From Nocardioides halotolerans DSM 19273 (lineage in GTDB: Bacteria; Actinomycetota; Actinomycetes; Propionibacteriales; Nocardioidaceae), in the NCBI RefSeq assembly GCF_000422805.1, contig NZ_KE383923.1, positions 433,669-497,668 on the forward strand: a stretch of 64,000 nucleotides of DNA, in the 5' to 3' direction. Position 1 is the first letter of the stretch. Each line of letters opens with the position of its first letter. A program made the position numbers and the translations under genes. Shown in pieces: positions 36,502 to 45,758 of this stretch. Below the pieces are notes generated by a model. The model ran no database searches. It had not been told where the DNA came from and saw only the letters and a program-made list of their open reading frames with translations.

Positions 36502-38280
36502 ATGAGAACTCGGGCCCTGACCCTGACCGTCCTCGTGCTCGGCGCCCTCTGCGCCGGCGCCGCTTCGGCCACCGCGGACGACGACGGCGGCGGCGCGCCA
36601 TCCCTCCCCCACTCCGCCCACGGCCAGCAGGCGATCGAGCTGCTCGGCGACCGGCTCGACGAGGCAGCCGCCCTCAGCGACTGGACGCCGCCGCAGCTGC
36701 GCGAGGTGCTGGCCACGGATCCGACCGCCTGGGTCGACCGCGACGGCCGGGTGTTCTACAAGGAGGTGACCGCGCTCGGCGACGAGCCCGACGCCTACGA
36801 CAGCGCCGACGCGCCGCCGTTCCCCCTCGACCAGACGTTCCTGCTGCACAGCAACCCGGCCTCGACCAAGAAGCTGTTCATCGACTTCGACGGCACCACC
36901 GTCTCCGGCACCCGGTGGAACACGAACTACGCCTTGCCCAACGGCTCCTACCCGGCGTGGGACCCCGACGGCAACGGCGAGGCGTTCACCGACGGTGAGA
37001 AGGAGAGCATCCAGACGATCTGGCAGCGGGTGTCGGAGGACTACGCACCCTTCGGCGTCGACGTCACCACCGAGGACCCGGGCGAGGCCGGCCTGCTGCG
37101 GACCAACGCCAGCGATCAGGCCTACGGCACCCGCGCGCTCGTCACGCCCAGCACGGTCGCCGAGGGCGCGATCTGCGGCACCCCGGTGCCGTCCTGCGGC
37201 GGGGTGGCCTACATCAACGTCTTCGGGCAGACCGAGCCTGACGGCTCGTCGCACCAGCCGGCGTGGGTCTTCCCGCAGTCGCTGAGCCAGAACCCCAAGA
37301 ACATCGCCGAGGCGGTCGCCCACGAGGTCGGCCACAACTTCAGCCTGCAGCACGACGGCGTCACGACCGCCTCCGCGCAGTCGGTGCTGCCGAAGTGCGC
37401 GACCGTGACGGGCTACTACTGCGGCCACGCCCAGTGGGCGCCGATCATGGGTGTCGGCTACTACAAGCCCGTCGTGCAGTGGAGCAAGGGCGAGTACGCC
37501 AGCGCCAACAACACCAGCCAGGACGACGTCTCGCTCATCGCGGGGAAGGCGCCGTACCGCGCCGACGAGAACGACGGCACCATCCCCGGGGCCGGCGTCG
37601 TCCTGCCGACGGCGGCGCCGGCGCGCATCACCACCCGCACCGACACCGACACCTACCTCCTCGGCACCTGCTCGGGACCGGTGACGGTGACCGCCACGCC
37701 CTGGCCGCTGAGCCCGAACCTCGACATCAAGCTCGACCTCCTCACGGCGGGCGGCGCCGTGCAGACGTCCGCCGACCCCGCCGCGACGATGGTCGACACC
37801 GAGACCGCGAGCGGCCTCGACGCCGCGATCTCGACCAGCGTGCCCACCGGCGTCTACTACGCCCGGGTCGACGGGGTCGGGATCGGCACCGGCGCCACCG
37901 GCTACACCGACTACGCCAGCATCGGCTCCTACACCCTCGCGGCCACCGGTTGCGCGATCCTGCCGCCCCCGCCGCCGGTCTCGGCGCCCGGAGCTCCGGC
38001 CGTCATCAAGGTCGCGAAGGGCAAGAAGGGCGGCAAGAAGACCGCCTCGGTGGCGTGGGCCGCGCCGGCGAGCACGGGCGGGACGCCGATCACGGGCTAC
38101 CGCGTGACCGTGCTCAAGGCCAAGAACGGCAAGGTCGTGCGGACGGCGAACGTGGCCGCCGGCGTGACGTCGTACGTCGCCAAGAAGCTGAAGTCGGGCA
38201 AGTACAGGTTCGCCGTGGTGGCCCTCAACGCGGTGGGCGCGAGCCCGCAAGCGCTGTCGAAGGCGGTCAGGGCTCGCTGA
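36502..38280 (+). CDS. Secreted metzincin-type metalloprotease with fibronectin type III domain
   Basis: 592 residues from the ATG at 36502. Signal peptide of about 25 residues. The zinc site is H274-E275-xx-H278-xxxxx-H284 (HEVGHNFSLQHD), the extended metzincin motif, and the Met-turn is probably APIMGVGYY. Residues about 395-485 form a beta-sandwich like a pre-peptidase C-terminal domain. A fibronectin type III domain ends the protein (about 495-590), preceded by a Lys/Gly-rich linker. It is exported and likely digests extracellular protein. Confidence 0.85.
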   Translation: MRTRALTLTVLVLGALCAGAASATADDDGGGAPSLPHSAHGQQAIELLGDRLDEAAALSDWTPPQLREVLATDPTAWVDRDGRVFYKEVTALGDEPDAYDSADAPPFPLDQTFLLHSNPASTKKLFIDFDGTTVSGTRWNTNYALPNGSYPAWDPDGNGEAFTDGEKESIQTIWQRVSEDYAPFGVDVTTEDPGEAGLLRTNASDQAYGTRALVTPSTVAEGAICGTPVPSCGGVAYINVFGQTEPDGSSHQPAWVFPQSLSQNPKNIAEAVAHEVGHNFSLQHDGVTTASAQSVLPKCATVTGYYCGHAQWAPIMGVGYYKPVVQWSKGEYASANNTSQDDVSLIAGKAPYRADENDGTIPGAGVVLPTAAPARITTRTDTDTYLLGTCSGPVTVTATPWPLSPNLDIKLDLLTAGGAVQTSADPAATMVDTETASGLDAAISTSVPTGVYYARVDGVGIGTGATGYTDYASIGSYTLAATGCAILPPPPPVSAPGAPAVIKVAKGKKGGKKTASVAWAAPASTGGTPITGYRVTVLKAKNGKVVRTANVAAGVTSYVAKKLKSGKYRFAVVALNAVGASPQALSKAVRAR

Positions 38281-38316
38281 GGCGGAGCGCCTGAGGCGTG
38301 CGGTCGAGAGCTGGGC

Positions 38317-39435
38317 TCAGTTCTCGGCCGCGCGCTCCGCGCCGCGGCGCCACCGGATGCCGGCCTCGAGGAACCCGTCGAGGTCGCCGTCGAAGACCGA
38401 GCTCGGGTTGCCGACCTCGTAGCCGGTCCGCAGGTCCTTGACGATCTGGTAGGGGTTGAGGACGTAGTTGCGCATCTGGTCGCCCCAGCTGGCGGCCACG
38501 TCGCCCTTGAGCTCCTTGAGCTGCGCGGCCTCCTCGGCCTTCTTCAGCGCGAGCAGCTTGGCCTTGAGGATCACCATCGCGCTGGCCTTGTTCTGCAGCT
38601 GGCTCTTCTCGTTCTGGCAGCTGACGACGATGCCGGTCGGGATGTGGGTGAGCCGGACCGCCGAGTCGGTGGTGTTGACCGACTGCCCGCCGGGGCCTGA
38701 GGACCGGTAGACGTCGACCCGGACCTCCTCGTCGGGGATCTCGATGTCGTCGGTCTGCTCGAGCAGCGGCACCACCTCGACGGCGGCGAAGCTGGTCTGA
38801 CGGCGGCCCTGGTTGTCGAACGGGCTGATCCGGACCAGCCGATGGGTGCCGGCCTCGACCGAGAGGGTGCCGTAGGCGTACGGCGCGTGGATCGCGAACG
38901 TCGCCGACTTGAGCCCGGCCTCCTCGGCGTAGGAGGTGTCGAAGACCTCGACCGGGTAGCCGTGCTGCTCGGCCCAGCGGGTGTACATCCGCATCAGCAT
39001 CTCCGCGAAGTCGGCCGCGTCGACCCCGCCGGCGCCGGAGCGGATCGTGACCAGCGCGTCGCGCACGTCGTACTCGCCCGAGAGGAGCGTGCGGACCTCG
39101 AGCGCCTCGACGCTCTTCCTGATCTTGGCCAGCTCCGTCTCCGCCTCGGCGAGCGTGGAGTCGTCCCCCTCCTCCTGGCCGAGCTCGACCATGATCTCGA
39201 GGTCGTCGAGGCGGCCGGCGAGGGCGGTGACTCGGTCGACCTCACCCTGCAGCGCCGAGAGACGACCGGTGACGCGGGTGGCGTTCTCCTGGTCGTCCCA
39301 GAGGTCCGGAGCGGCGACCTGGACGCCGAGCTCGTCGATCTCGCGGCGCATCGCGTCGAGGTCGAGCACCTGCTCGATGGTGCTCATGGTCGCTCTGAGC
39401 TGCTTGATCTCGGTGTCGAACTCGGGTCCTGCCAC
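38317..39435 (-). CDS. prfB: Peptide chain release factor 2
   Basis: 372-residue class I release factor for UGA and UAA. The codon-recognition motif SPF is in [11 protein letters not shown], and GGQ is in [13 protein letters not shown]. The frame is continuous, with no programmed frameshift, as expected in actinobacteria. The start is taken as GTG at 39435 ([12 protein letters not shown] follows); a TTG at 39444 is possible. No clear ribosome-binding site precedes it. Confidence 0.95.
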   Translation of the reverse strand: MAGPEFDTEIKQLRATMSTIEQVLDLDAMRREIDELGVQVAAPDLWDDQENATRVTGRLSALQGEVDRVTALAGRLDDLEIMVELGQEEGDDSTLAEAETELAKIRKSVEALEVRTLLSGEYDVRDALVTIRSGAGGVDAADFAEMLMRMYTRWAEQHGYPVEVFDTSYAEEAGLKSATFAIHAPYAYGTLSVEAGTHRLVRISPFDNQGRRQTSFAAVEVVPLLEQTDDIEIPDEEVRVDVYRSSGPGGQSVNTTDSAVRLTHIPTGIVVSCQNEKSQLQNKASAMVILKAKLLALKKAEEAAQLKELKGDVAASWGDQMRNYVLNPYQIVKDLRTGYEVGNPSSVFDGDLDGFLEAGIRWRRGAERAAEN

Positions 39436-39633
39436 GAGGGGCAACGTTACTGCGGGGAGCCACGGCGCACCGATTCGTGCGACGGGCTCGTGCGGCAGAC
39501 CCGGCCCGCTCCCCGCCGTTGCCGCGGCGCCCGGACGGCGTGCACCTCGCAGTCAGGTTGTCGGCAGGCTTTCCTGAGAAACACCCTTGAGGAGGCTTGC
39601 CGGGCCGATCACGACAAGGCTTAGGGTGCGCTC

Positions 39634-42354
39634 ATGCCACTAAGGAACTCATCCAGGAAGCGCTCGCGCGCCGCGCTGTCAGGGGTCGCTACCGCGGCCC
39701 TGGCACTCGCCGGGCTCGCGCTCACGTCCACGCCGACGACGGCGGCCCCCGCGGCCGCCGCGGCCGCCGCCAGCCCGAGCAAGTTCGGGTACGCCGGCGC
39801 GCCGGTCAACCCGGCTCCCTACACCGTGACGCAGCCCGACGGCTCGTCGCTGCGGGTCCGCGACTTCGGCGACCACCTCGCTCACGGCACCGCGACCGTC
39901 AAGGGCAACTACAGCGTCGTCAAGGGCGGCGACGGTGTCTGGCGCTACGCCGCCGGCCTGACCCGCTCGGGCAAGCTCAAGGCGTCGAGCGTCGTCGCCG
40001 GCAAGGGCACGCCCCCGGCGGCCGCCAGGGGCCTCGTCCCGGCGCCGTCCGCCAAGCCGACGCCGTCGAAGGCGCCGATGGGCGGCACCGGCAACGACAA
40101 GGAGCTGGTGATCCTCGTCGAGTTCCAGGACGTCCAGCACCACGCCTCCGGCTCGACCGAGGCCGACTGGGCCAACCACTACTTCGGTGCCACCGGCAGC
40201 GTCGACGACTTCTACGACGAGGCCAGCCAGGGCAGCTTCGGCGTCAAGCCCGCGACCGAGAGCTGCGGCACGCCCAACGACGGTGTGACCAACTGGATCC
40301 AGCTGCCGATGAACCACCCCAACACCGGGGTCGACGGCAGCGCCACCGAGCAGTACATCGCCGACGCGATCAAGGCCACCGAGAGCTGCGTCGACTACGC
40401 GTCGTTCGACGGCACCAACGGCCAGGCCCCCGACGGTGAGATCACCACCGACGAGCTGCACGTGACGATCATCGGCGCGGGCTTCGAGACCTCCTACGGC
40501 GGCGACGAGTGCGGCAAGAGCATCTGGGGCCACGAGTGGGACCTGGAGTCCGCCGGCATCACCGCGCCGACCGTCGACGGCAAGACCATCGGCAACTCCG
40601 GCTACACGACCTTCGGCGAGTGGCACTGCAACGCGGGTGACGACCCCGGCCACAAGGCGACGATGGGCATCATGGCCCACGAGTTCGGCCACGACATCAA
40701 CTGGCCCGACCTCTACGACACCGACCAGTCCGGTGAGGGCACCGGCGAGTGGAGCCTGATGGGCAGCGGCTCGTGGGGCGAGTCAACCGGTCCCGGTGCG
40801 GAGCCGGGCGACTCCCCGTCGTACCCCGACGCGTGGGCGCTCTACTACCAGGGCTGGGTCATGCCGACCGTCGCCACCGTGTCCGACAACCTCGCAGTCG
40901 AGGCACACCAGAGCCTGCTGCTCGGGCCCAACCCCGGCGGCACCGACTGGCTCTTCGGGGAGCACCGCGGCACGGGTGAGTACTTCATGCTGGAGAACCG
41001 CACCCAGCAGGGCTACGACGTGTCCACCCCGGGCTGCGGCATCGTCATCTACCGCATCGACGAGACCGTGACCCCGAGCAACGGCGCCAACTCCGACGAG
41101 ACCGACCCGCTGGTCAAGGTCATGCAGGCCGACGGCGACGAGGACCTCGAGAACGGCGCCAACCGCGGCGACGCGGGTGACCCGTGGCCCGGCACGACCG
41201 GCAACCACGACTTCGACAACTCGTCGACGCCGAACACCAAGTTCCACGACGGCACCCCGTCGAACCTGGACCTGCACGTCGACGAGAACTCCTGCGCGTC
41301 GACCATGCACGTGGACGTCAGCCACCTCGGTGACCCGTCCCCCGTGCCCGAGCCCCCCGCCAACGACGACTTCGCCGACGCGGTGGCGCTCACCGGCAAC
41401 TCGGGCAACACCACCGGCACCAACGACAACGCCACGCTCGAGCCGGGCGAGCCCGAGGTCGTCGGTCACGGTGGCGCCTCGGTCTGGTACACGTGGACGC
41501 CGTCGGTCAGCGGCACCGCGACGCTCACGATGGACGGCAGCGACTACGACACGGTGCTCGGTGTCTTCACCGGCACGGCGGTCAACGCGCTGACGCTCGT
41601 CGCAGAGAACGACGACGAGGACAACCCGAACGCGATCTACACCAGCAAGGTGGTCACCCCCGTCACGGCGGGCACGACCTACCGGATCTCGGCAGACGGC
41701 TACGACGGCGACACCGGGTCGATCGACCTCGCGTGGAGCATCAAGGCCAACCCGACGGTCACCGGTGTGCACATGCCGGAGCCGTCGACCTTCGGGTCGC
41801 CGAGCACCGTCGTCGTCAACGTGACCGGCACCGCCGGTGTCGCCACCGGGAACGTCACCGTCAAGGAGGGCAGCACCACGCTCGGCACCGGCACGCTCAG
41901 CGCGGGCAGCGCGACCATCAACCTGCCTGCGACGCTGCCGGTCGGGACGCACGCCCTGACGGCGTCGTACGCCGGCAACGCGGACTACAACGCCGGCACG
42001 GCCAACGTGACCGCCACGGTGGTCGCGGCTCCGCCCACGCAGGTGGCGTCGACCACGACGGCGTCCGCGCCGAAGAAGGTCAAGTTCAAGCAGGACTTCG
42101 ACGTCACGGCGACCGTGACGGCGGCGGGGGTCACGCCCACCGGCACCGTCCAGGTCTTCGACGGCTCGAAGCTGATCGGCACCGGCACCCTCGTGGGTGG
42201 CACGGTGAAGATCCACGTCAAGAAGAACCTCAAGAGCGGGAAGCACACGCTGACCGTGAAGTACCTGGGTTCGGCTGAGGTGACTGCGAGCCAGACGACC
42301 GTCAAGGTGAAGGTCAAGAAGAAGAAGAAGAAGAAGAAGCACCACCACCGCTGA
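39634..42354 (+). CDS. Secreted M6 (immune-inhibitor-A-like) metalloprotease with Ig-like repeats
   Basis: 906 residues. A signal peptide of about 38 residues precedes the M6 catalytic domain; the zinc motif is H349-E350-xx-H353 (AHEFGHDINWPDLYDTD), with EWSLMGSGSWG as the Met-turn. Residues about 575-700 form a beta-sandwich (PPC-like), then two bacterial Ig-like domains, about 705-790 and 800-895 (VVVNVTGTAGVATGNVTVKEG and FDVTATVTAAGVTPTGTVQVF). The protein ends with eight consecutive Lys and three His, an unusual basic tail that may bind cell-wall polymers. Confidence 0.88.
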   Translation: MPLRNSSRKRSRAALSGVATAALALAGLALTSTPTTAAPAAAAAAASPSKFGYAGAPVNPAPYTVTQPDGSSLRVRDFGDHLAHGTATVKGNYSVVKGGDGVWRYAAGLTRSGKLKASSVVAGKGTPPAAARGLVPAPSAKPTPSKAPMGGTGNDKELVILVEFQDVQHHASGSTEADWANHYFGATGSVDDFYDEASQGSFGVKPATESCGTPNDGVTNWIQLPMNHPNTGVDGSATEQYIADAIKATESCVDYASFDGTNGQAPDGEITTDELHVTIIGAGFETSYGGDECGKSIWGHEWDLESAGITAPTVDGKTIGNSGYTTFGEWHCNAGDDPGHKATMGIMAHEFGHDINWPDLYDTDQSGEGTGEWSLMGSGSWGESTGPGAEPGDSPSYPDAWALYYQGWVMPTVATVSDNLAVEAHQSLLLGPNPGGTDWLFGEHRGTGEYFMLENRTQQGYDVSTPGCGIVIYRIDETVTPSNGANSDETDPLVKVMQADGDEDLENGANRGDAGDPWPGTTGNHDFDNSSTPNTKFHDGTPSNLDLHVDENSCASTMHVDVSHLGDPSPVPEPPANDDFADAVALTGNSGNTTGTNDNATLEPGEPEVVGHGGASVWYTWTPSVSGTATLTMDGSDYDTVLGVFTGTAVNALTLVAENDDEDNPNAIYTSKVVTPVTAGTTYRISADGYDGDTGSIDLAWSIKANPTVTGVHMPEPSTFGSPSTVVVNVTGTAGVATGNVTVKEGSTTLGTGTLSAGSATINLPATLPVGTHALTASYAGNADYNAGTANVTATVVAAPPTQVASTTTASAPKKVKFKQDFDVTATVTAAGVTPTGTVQVFDGSKLIGTGTLVGGTVKIHVKKNLKSGKHTLTVKYLGSAEVTASQTTVKVKVKKKKKKKKHHHR

Positions 42355-42386
42355 GCTGAGCTGCACCAGACTCAGTGATCGAGTGG

Positions 42387-42417
42387 CCGGCCCCGTCTCC
42401 TCCGGAGGCGGGGCCGG
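42387..42417. terminator. Bidirectional intrinsic-type hairpin between convergent genes
   Basis: The stem CCGGCCCCG at 42387-42395 pairs with CGGGGCCGG at 42409-42417; the inner loop is partly self-complementary. It lies between the stops of the M6 protease and the CAP-domain gene, which converge here. There is no T-run. Confidence 0.6.
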
Positions 42418-42435
42418 TCCCGTCTGCGGGGTTGG

Positions 42436-42909
42436 TCAGGCCGTGCGGCCGAAGACCTGCGCGACGTACCACCGGCCGTCGTGACCCTTGCGGGCGCCGA
42501 TCCCCATCAGGCGGAACGACGGGTTGAGGATGTTGGCGCGGTGGCCCTCGGAGTTCATCCAACCGTCGTTAACGACCGACCGGCCGCTGGGGAAGCCGGC
42601 TGCGACGTTCTCTCCCGCGGTGCTGAGCTTGCACGCGCGCAGCACGGCGCCGAGGTCCTGGTGGAACATCCGCTCCTGCTGCGCCATCGCCTTGGCCTGC
42701 CGGACGGCCGCGCGCTTGACGCAGTCCTGGGGCTTGAGCGCCTTGAGACCCTCGTGGGTCCGGTTGGCGTTGGTCGCCGCGAACGCCTGGCGGGCGTACT
42801 TGCCGGCGCTGCTCCTCGCCTGGGCGTGGTCCTGGGCCTGTGCGGGCGCGGTCGCCCCTGCGGCGGCGAGCAGGGCGAGGCTGGCGAGGAGAGCGGCGGG
42901 TCGGCGCAT
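42436..42909 (-). CDS. Secreted CAP-domain (SCP-like) protein
   Basis: 157 residues. Signal peptide (LLASLALLAAAGATAPAQA), then a CAP domain of the bacterial short type: FAATNANRTHEGLKAL, AKAMAQQERMFHQDL, STAGENVAAG and the C-terminal MNSEGHRANILNPSFRLMGIGARKG, which carries the family's conserved Glu and His residues. The two Cys (DCVKR, ACKLS) may form a disulphide. These proteins are secreted and of largely unknown molecular role. Confidence 0.88.
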   Translation of the reverse strand: MRRPAALLASLALLAAAGATAPAQAQDHAQARSSAGKYARQAFAATNANRTHEGLKALKPQDCVKRAAVRQAKAMAQQERMFHQDLGAVLRACKLSTAGENVAAGFPSGRSVVNDGWMNSEGHRANILNPSFRLMGIGARKGHDGRWYVAQVFGRTA

Positions 42910-42932
42910 GCCTACGAGGTTAGATCGAGTGG

Positions 42933-43451
42933 TCAGCCTGCGAACGGCTTCCAGCGGAACCCGACCTTGACGACGCCGTGGTCGCCGGTGCCGGTGGCGC
43001 GGTGGTCGTCGTCGTTGAGGTGGTCGTTGCTGATGCCGAGCCCGTCGAAGAGCCACTGCCGCCGGCGGCTGTGGTCGTAGAACTGCTCGCTGACCAGCAC
43101 GTGGTCGAGCGACTCGCGCAGGTCCTGGTGGACGTGGGTGTAGTAGACGTCGCGGGTGTCGCGGTACTCCTGCAGCGTCTGGGCGGTGTAGAGCCCGATG
43201 TCGGCGCCGCCCTGCGACTCCCCCACCAGGTAGTTGGGCTGCTCGGTGAGGATGTTGATGGTGTTGCTGTGCTGGCCGTCGTTGAGGTCGCCGAGCACCA
43301 GCACCGGCGTCTCGGTGCCCTTCATGACCTCGGTCAGCAGGAGCTGCTCGGGTTCGCAGGCCTTGACACCCAGAAGACGACAGTGGAGACGTCGAGCTCG
43401 GACATGATCAGGTCCGACTACACGAAGAAGCAGGGTTTTGCGCTTCTCCAT
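42933..43451 (-). pseudogene. Remnant of an endonuclease/exonuclease/phosphatase-family protein
   Basis: About 135 residues at the C-terminal side still read as the family: PVLVLGDLNDGQHSNT carries the catalytic DxN, and RESLDHVLVSEQF followed by DHGVVKV holds the final DH. The first about 40 residues are frameshifted; the next frame reads IMSELDVSTVVFWVSRPAN, which is what the family should have there. At least one frameshift and loss of the N-terminal half indicate a decayed gene. Coordinates cover the largest open part. Confidence 0.7.
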
Positions 43452-43509
43452 CTGCGGGTACGGTGCTCCGCTCGACCAGTCGCAGTACGTGGAAGAGGTT
43501 CAGACCTAA

Positions 43510-44097
43510 GTGCTCCTGACCCCCGTTGTTGCGAGGGCCGCACTGGCCGTGGCCCTCGCAACACCTCTGATCCTGTCCGGGTGCAACGACGACACCTCGG
43601 CCGAAACGGACCTGTACCCGGGTCCCATGGTGGTCGGCAACCCCCAGGGCTCCTCGATCACGCTGCCTGTCGGAAAGGTGGTCACGGATGGCGTGCAGGT
43701 GCTGAGGCTCTCGGGCGAATACGAAGCCACCATCGACAAGGTCGAGCTCGTCGGTGACGACGGTATGGAGTTCCTGGGGGCCGGGATCGCGCCACCGCCA
43801 CGTCGCTCTGCCCTCGAGCAGTTCATCTTCGACTGGCCGCCGACAAAGGCCACCCAGTTCGACCCGGCGACCGTCGTGCCGGCCGAGGGCGCGACGATCG
43901 GCAACGAGACGGACGAGCCCATGGGGTGGGAGCTCCTACTCGGGCTGAAGGTGGTCGATGAGGGCAAGCACACTCGCACGGCGATCCGGATCACCTACAC
44001 CGTCGACGGTGAGCAGTACCGGGTCGACCTGCCCACCGAGCTCACCGTGTGCACCGGGCCGGCGTACGAGACCGACGGCGAGTGCACGCCCGAGTAG
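43510..44097 (+). CDS. Putative lipoprotein
   Basis: 195 residues from GTG at 43510. The signal peptide ends in the lipobox LILSGC, so the mature protein is lipid-anchored outside the membrane. The remaining part is beta-strand-rich (SSITLPVGKVVTDGVQVLRLSGEYEATIDKV in part) with a lone Cys pair near the C-terminus (TVCTGPAYETDGECTPE). No enzymatic motif is visible, and it shares a convergent boundary with the pilus genes. Confidence 0.7.
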   Translation: MLLTPVVARAALAVALATPLILSGCNDDTSAETDLYPGPMVVGNPQGSSITLPVGKVVTDGVQVLRLSGEYEATIDKVELVGDDGMEFLGAGIAPPPRRSALEQFIFDWPPTKATQFDPATVVPAEGATIGNETDEPMGWELLLGLKVVDEGKHTRTAIRITYTVDGEQYRVDLPTELTVCTGPAYETDGECTPE

Positions 44098-44100
44098 ACC

Positions 44101-44562
44101 TCAGTCGTCGACGCCCACGGAGGCCGACCCATCGGCACCGATGGTGGCCCGCTCCGGGGAGCCCGGGATCGACAGCGGCAGGTCGAGCGGGGCGTGCAGG
44201 GCGACCACAACCCGGTCGCCGTCGATCCGGACCGTGTAGGACAGCCCGGGGTAGCGCGCGTAGGCGCCCGTGTTGCGCAAATACTCGCCGACCGCCAGCC
44301 TGGCCTGGCCAGGCGTGAGGGCGAGCGTGTCGGGCGGGACGCCGCCCTCGTAGACGTCCGCACCGGTGGCGCCGAGGTCGGCGCCGCGCAGAGCGGCGCC
44401 GTCGGCGAGGGTGTCGAGGCCCTGGCGCTGCAGGTAGGCGGCCGAGGCGTCCACGACGAGCGCCGCGACCATCGCGAGCACGACGGCGAACCCGACGATG
44501 AGCACCGTGGCCTGGCCGCGCTCGTCGCGGCGTCTCCTAGCGGGACGCATCGCCGAGCTCAT
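44101..44562 (-). CDS. TadG-like pilus-assembly/pseudopilin protein
   Basis: 153 residues. A basic N-terminus with RRRRDERGQATVLIVGFAVVLAMVAALVVDASAA is the TadE/TadG entry (basic-ERGQA-hydrophobic helix, quoted in part). After that comes QRQGLDTLADGAALRGA, typical of TadG-type proteins, and a C-terminal domain. ATG at 44562 overlaps the TadE stop by 26 bases; an ATG at 44550 is an alternative. Last gene of the leftward pilus operon. Confidence 0.75.
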   Translation of the reverse strand: MSSAMRPARRRRDERGQATVLIVGFAVVLAMVAALVVDASAAYLQRQGLDTLADGAALRGADLGATGADVYEGGVPPDTLALTPGQARLAVGEYLRNTGAYARYPGLSYTVRIDGDRVVVALHAPLDLPLSIPGSPERATIGADGSASVGVDD

Positions 44563-44998
44563 GGTACTGCCCGACCGGCACCGTGTGCGAGGCGTCGAGC
44601 GCGAAGCTCGGCGCGCCACCGCCGAGCGCGTCGGGCAGCAGCGGGAGGTCGACCCGGGTCGCGACCCGGACGGTGATGACCGAGGTACCCTGGTGGCAGT
44701 CGTGGGGGTACGGCGTGCACGTGACGGTCACCGTGAGCGGGGCGTCGGCCAGGCCCTGGTCGGCGAGCGCCTGCCGCGCGGCCTGCTCGGCCCGTGCCCG
44801 GCCCAGCGCGTCGGTCGGGGCGAGCGCGTAGGCCCGGCCGGCCGCGCGGGCCGCGCTGCTGACGCCGAAGGCGCCCTGCTGCACCTGGGAGACGCTGAGC
44901 ACGATCCAGAGCATCGGCACCAGCAGCAGGACGCCGAGCCAGGTCAGCTCGACGAGCGCGCTCCCCCGCTCGTCCCGCCTCACCTCTTGCTCCGACAC
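44537..44998 (-). CDS. TadE-like pseudopilin
   Basis: 153 residues. The N-terminal segment DERGSALVELTWLGVLLLVPMLWIVLSV combines the processing-type Glu with a transmembrane helix (only part quoted). The C-terminal domain has a Cys pair (TCTPYPHDCHQG). GTG start at 44998 lies next to an ArsR operator (44999-45014), so its expression may be blocked by the ArsR repressor encoded on the other strand. The stop overlaps the TadG-like gene. Confidence 0.75.
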   Translation of the reverse strand: MSEQEVRRDERGSALVELTWLGVLLLVPMLWIVLSVSQVQQGAFGVSSAARAAGRAYALAPTDALGRARAEQAARQALADQGLADAPLTVTVTCTPYPHDCHQGTSVITVRVATRVDLPLLPDALGGGAPSFALDASHTVPVGQYHELGDASR

Positions 44999-45014
44999 TG
45001 AACCAAATGGTTCA
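44999..45014. promoter_or_regulatory. ArsR-type operator
   Basis: TGAACCAAATGGTTCA is a perfect inverted repeat of seven-base arms TGAACCA/TGGTTCA around AA. It matches the AACCA-TGGTT operators known for ArsR repressors paired with SRPBCC proteins. It lies eight bases before the arsR GTG and directly adjoins the GTG of the TadE gene on the other strand. Confidence 0.75.
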
Positions 45015-45022
45015 CTTTCCCG

Positions 45023-45337
45023 GTGACCGTCCCCGCGCTCTGCGCCGCCCTCGGCGACCCGACCCGCGCCGGGCTCGTCGAGCGGCTCTCCCGGGGGCCG
45101 GCCAGCCTGTCGGAGCTCGCGGCGCCGTACGCCATGACCCTCACGGCCGTCCGCAAGCACGTCGGGGTGCTGGAGGAGGCCGGCTGGGTGGAGCGGCGCA
45201 AGCAGGGCCGGGTGGTCACCTGCCGCCTCCGGCCCGAGCCGCTGGCCGAGCTCGAGGGCTGGCTCACCGACCGGCGCACGTTCTGGACCCAGGCCATCGA
45301 CCGGCTCGACTCCTCTCTCGAAAGCGATGCCTCATGA
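45023..45337 (+). CDS. ArsR-family repressor
   Basis: 104-residue winged helix regulator. The HTH is ALGDPTRAGLVERL followed by LSELAAPYAMTLTAVRKHVGVLEEAGWVERR (partly quoted), with wing residues KQGRVVTCRL. No metal-binding Cys pair is seen, so it is of the kind that pairs with an SRPBCC protein rather than a metal sensor. The operator at 44999-45014 covers its promoter. It overlaps the next gene (ATGA). Confidence 0.9.
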   Translation: MTVPALCAALGDPTRAGLVERLSRGPASLSELAAPYAMTLTAVRKHVGVLEEAGWVERRKQGRVVTCRLRPEPLAELEGWLTDRRTFWTQAIDRLDSSLESDAS

Positions 45338-45741
45338 CCGTGCCCGACCTCGGCTTCACCCTCGACCGGACCTACTCGGCCTCGCCCGAGCGCGTCTACG
45401 CGCACTTCACCGACCCCGGCCTGATGGCCCGGTGGTTCTGCCCCAACCCCGACCTGCCCACGACCTGCGAGCTCGACGTCCGGCCCGGCGGAGCCTGGCG
45501 GGTAGAGATGGGCGACTGGGTGGTGGGCGGCACCTACGTCGAGGTCGAGCCGGTGAGCCGGCTGGTCTTCACCTTCGACTGGGAGCACGACGACGACCGC
45601 CCGACCACGGTCACCGTCGTGATCACCGAGGAGAGCGACGGCACCCGGCTGGTGCTCGCCCACGAGGAGACCGGCGCCGACGGCGGCCACCAGGTCGGCT
45701 GGACGGCGTCGTTCGTCCGGCTCGACCGCGAGCTGGCGTAG
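45334..45741 (+). CDS. SRPBCC / AHSA1-like protein
   Basis: 135-residue hydrophobic-pocket protein. DRTYSASPERVYAHFTDPGLMARWFCP and the later WRVEMGDWVVGGTYVEVEP fit the AHSA1 (START-like) fold. Such proteins are almost always the co-transcribed partner of ArsR repressors, perhaps with a small-molecule ligand. Start overlaps the arsR stop. The pair sits in the middle of an otherwise leftward pilus operon. Confidence 0.88.
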   Translation: MTVPDLGFTLDRTYSASPERVYAHFTDPGLMARWFCPNPDLPTTCELDVRPGGAWRVEMGDWVVGGTYVEVEPVSRLVFTFDWEHDDDRPTTVTVVITEESDGTRLVLAHEETGADGGHQVGWTASFVRLDRELA

Positions 45742-45758
45742 CCGGCCCCGAGCCGGCC

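Noticed and set aside
38317..39444. Programmed frameshift in prfB
   Set aside because: The release factor 2 frame is continuous from the start to GGQ and stop; no in-frame TGA is present near the N-terminus.
36472..42366. Long - strand frames opposite the two secreted proteases
   Set aside because: They have no domain similarity, are rich in Arg, Gly, Val and Asp, and lie antisense to genes with signal peptides and zinc motifs.
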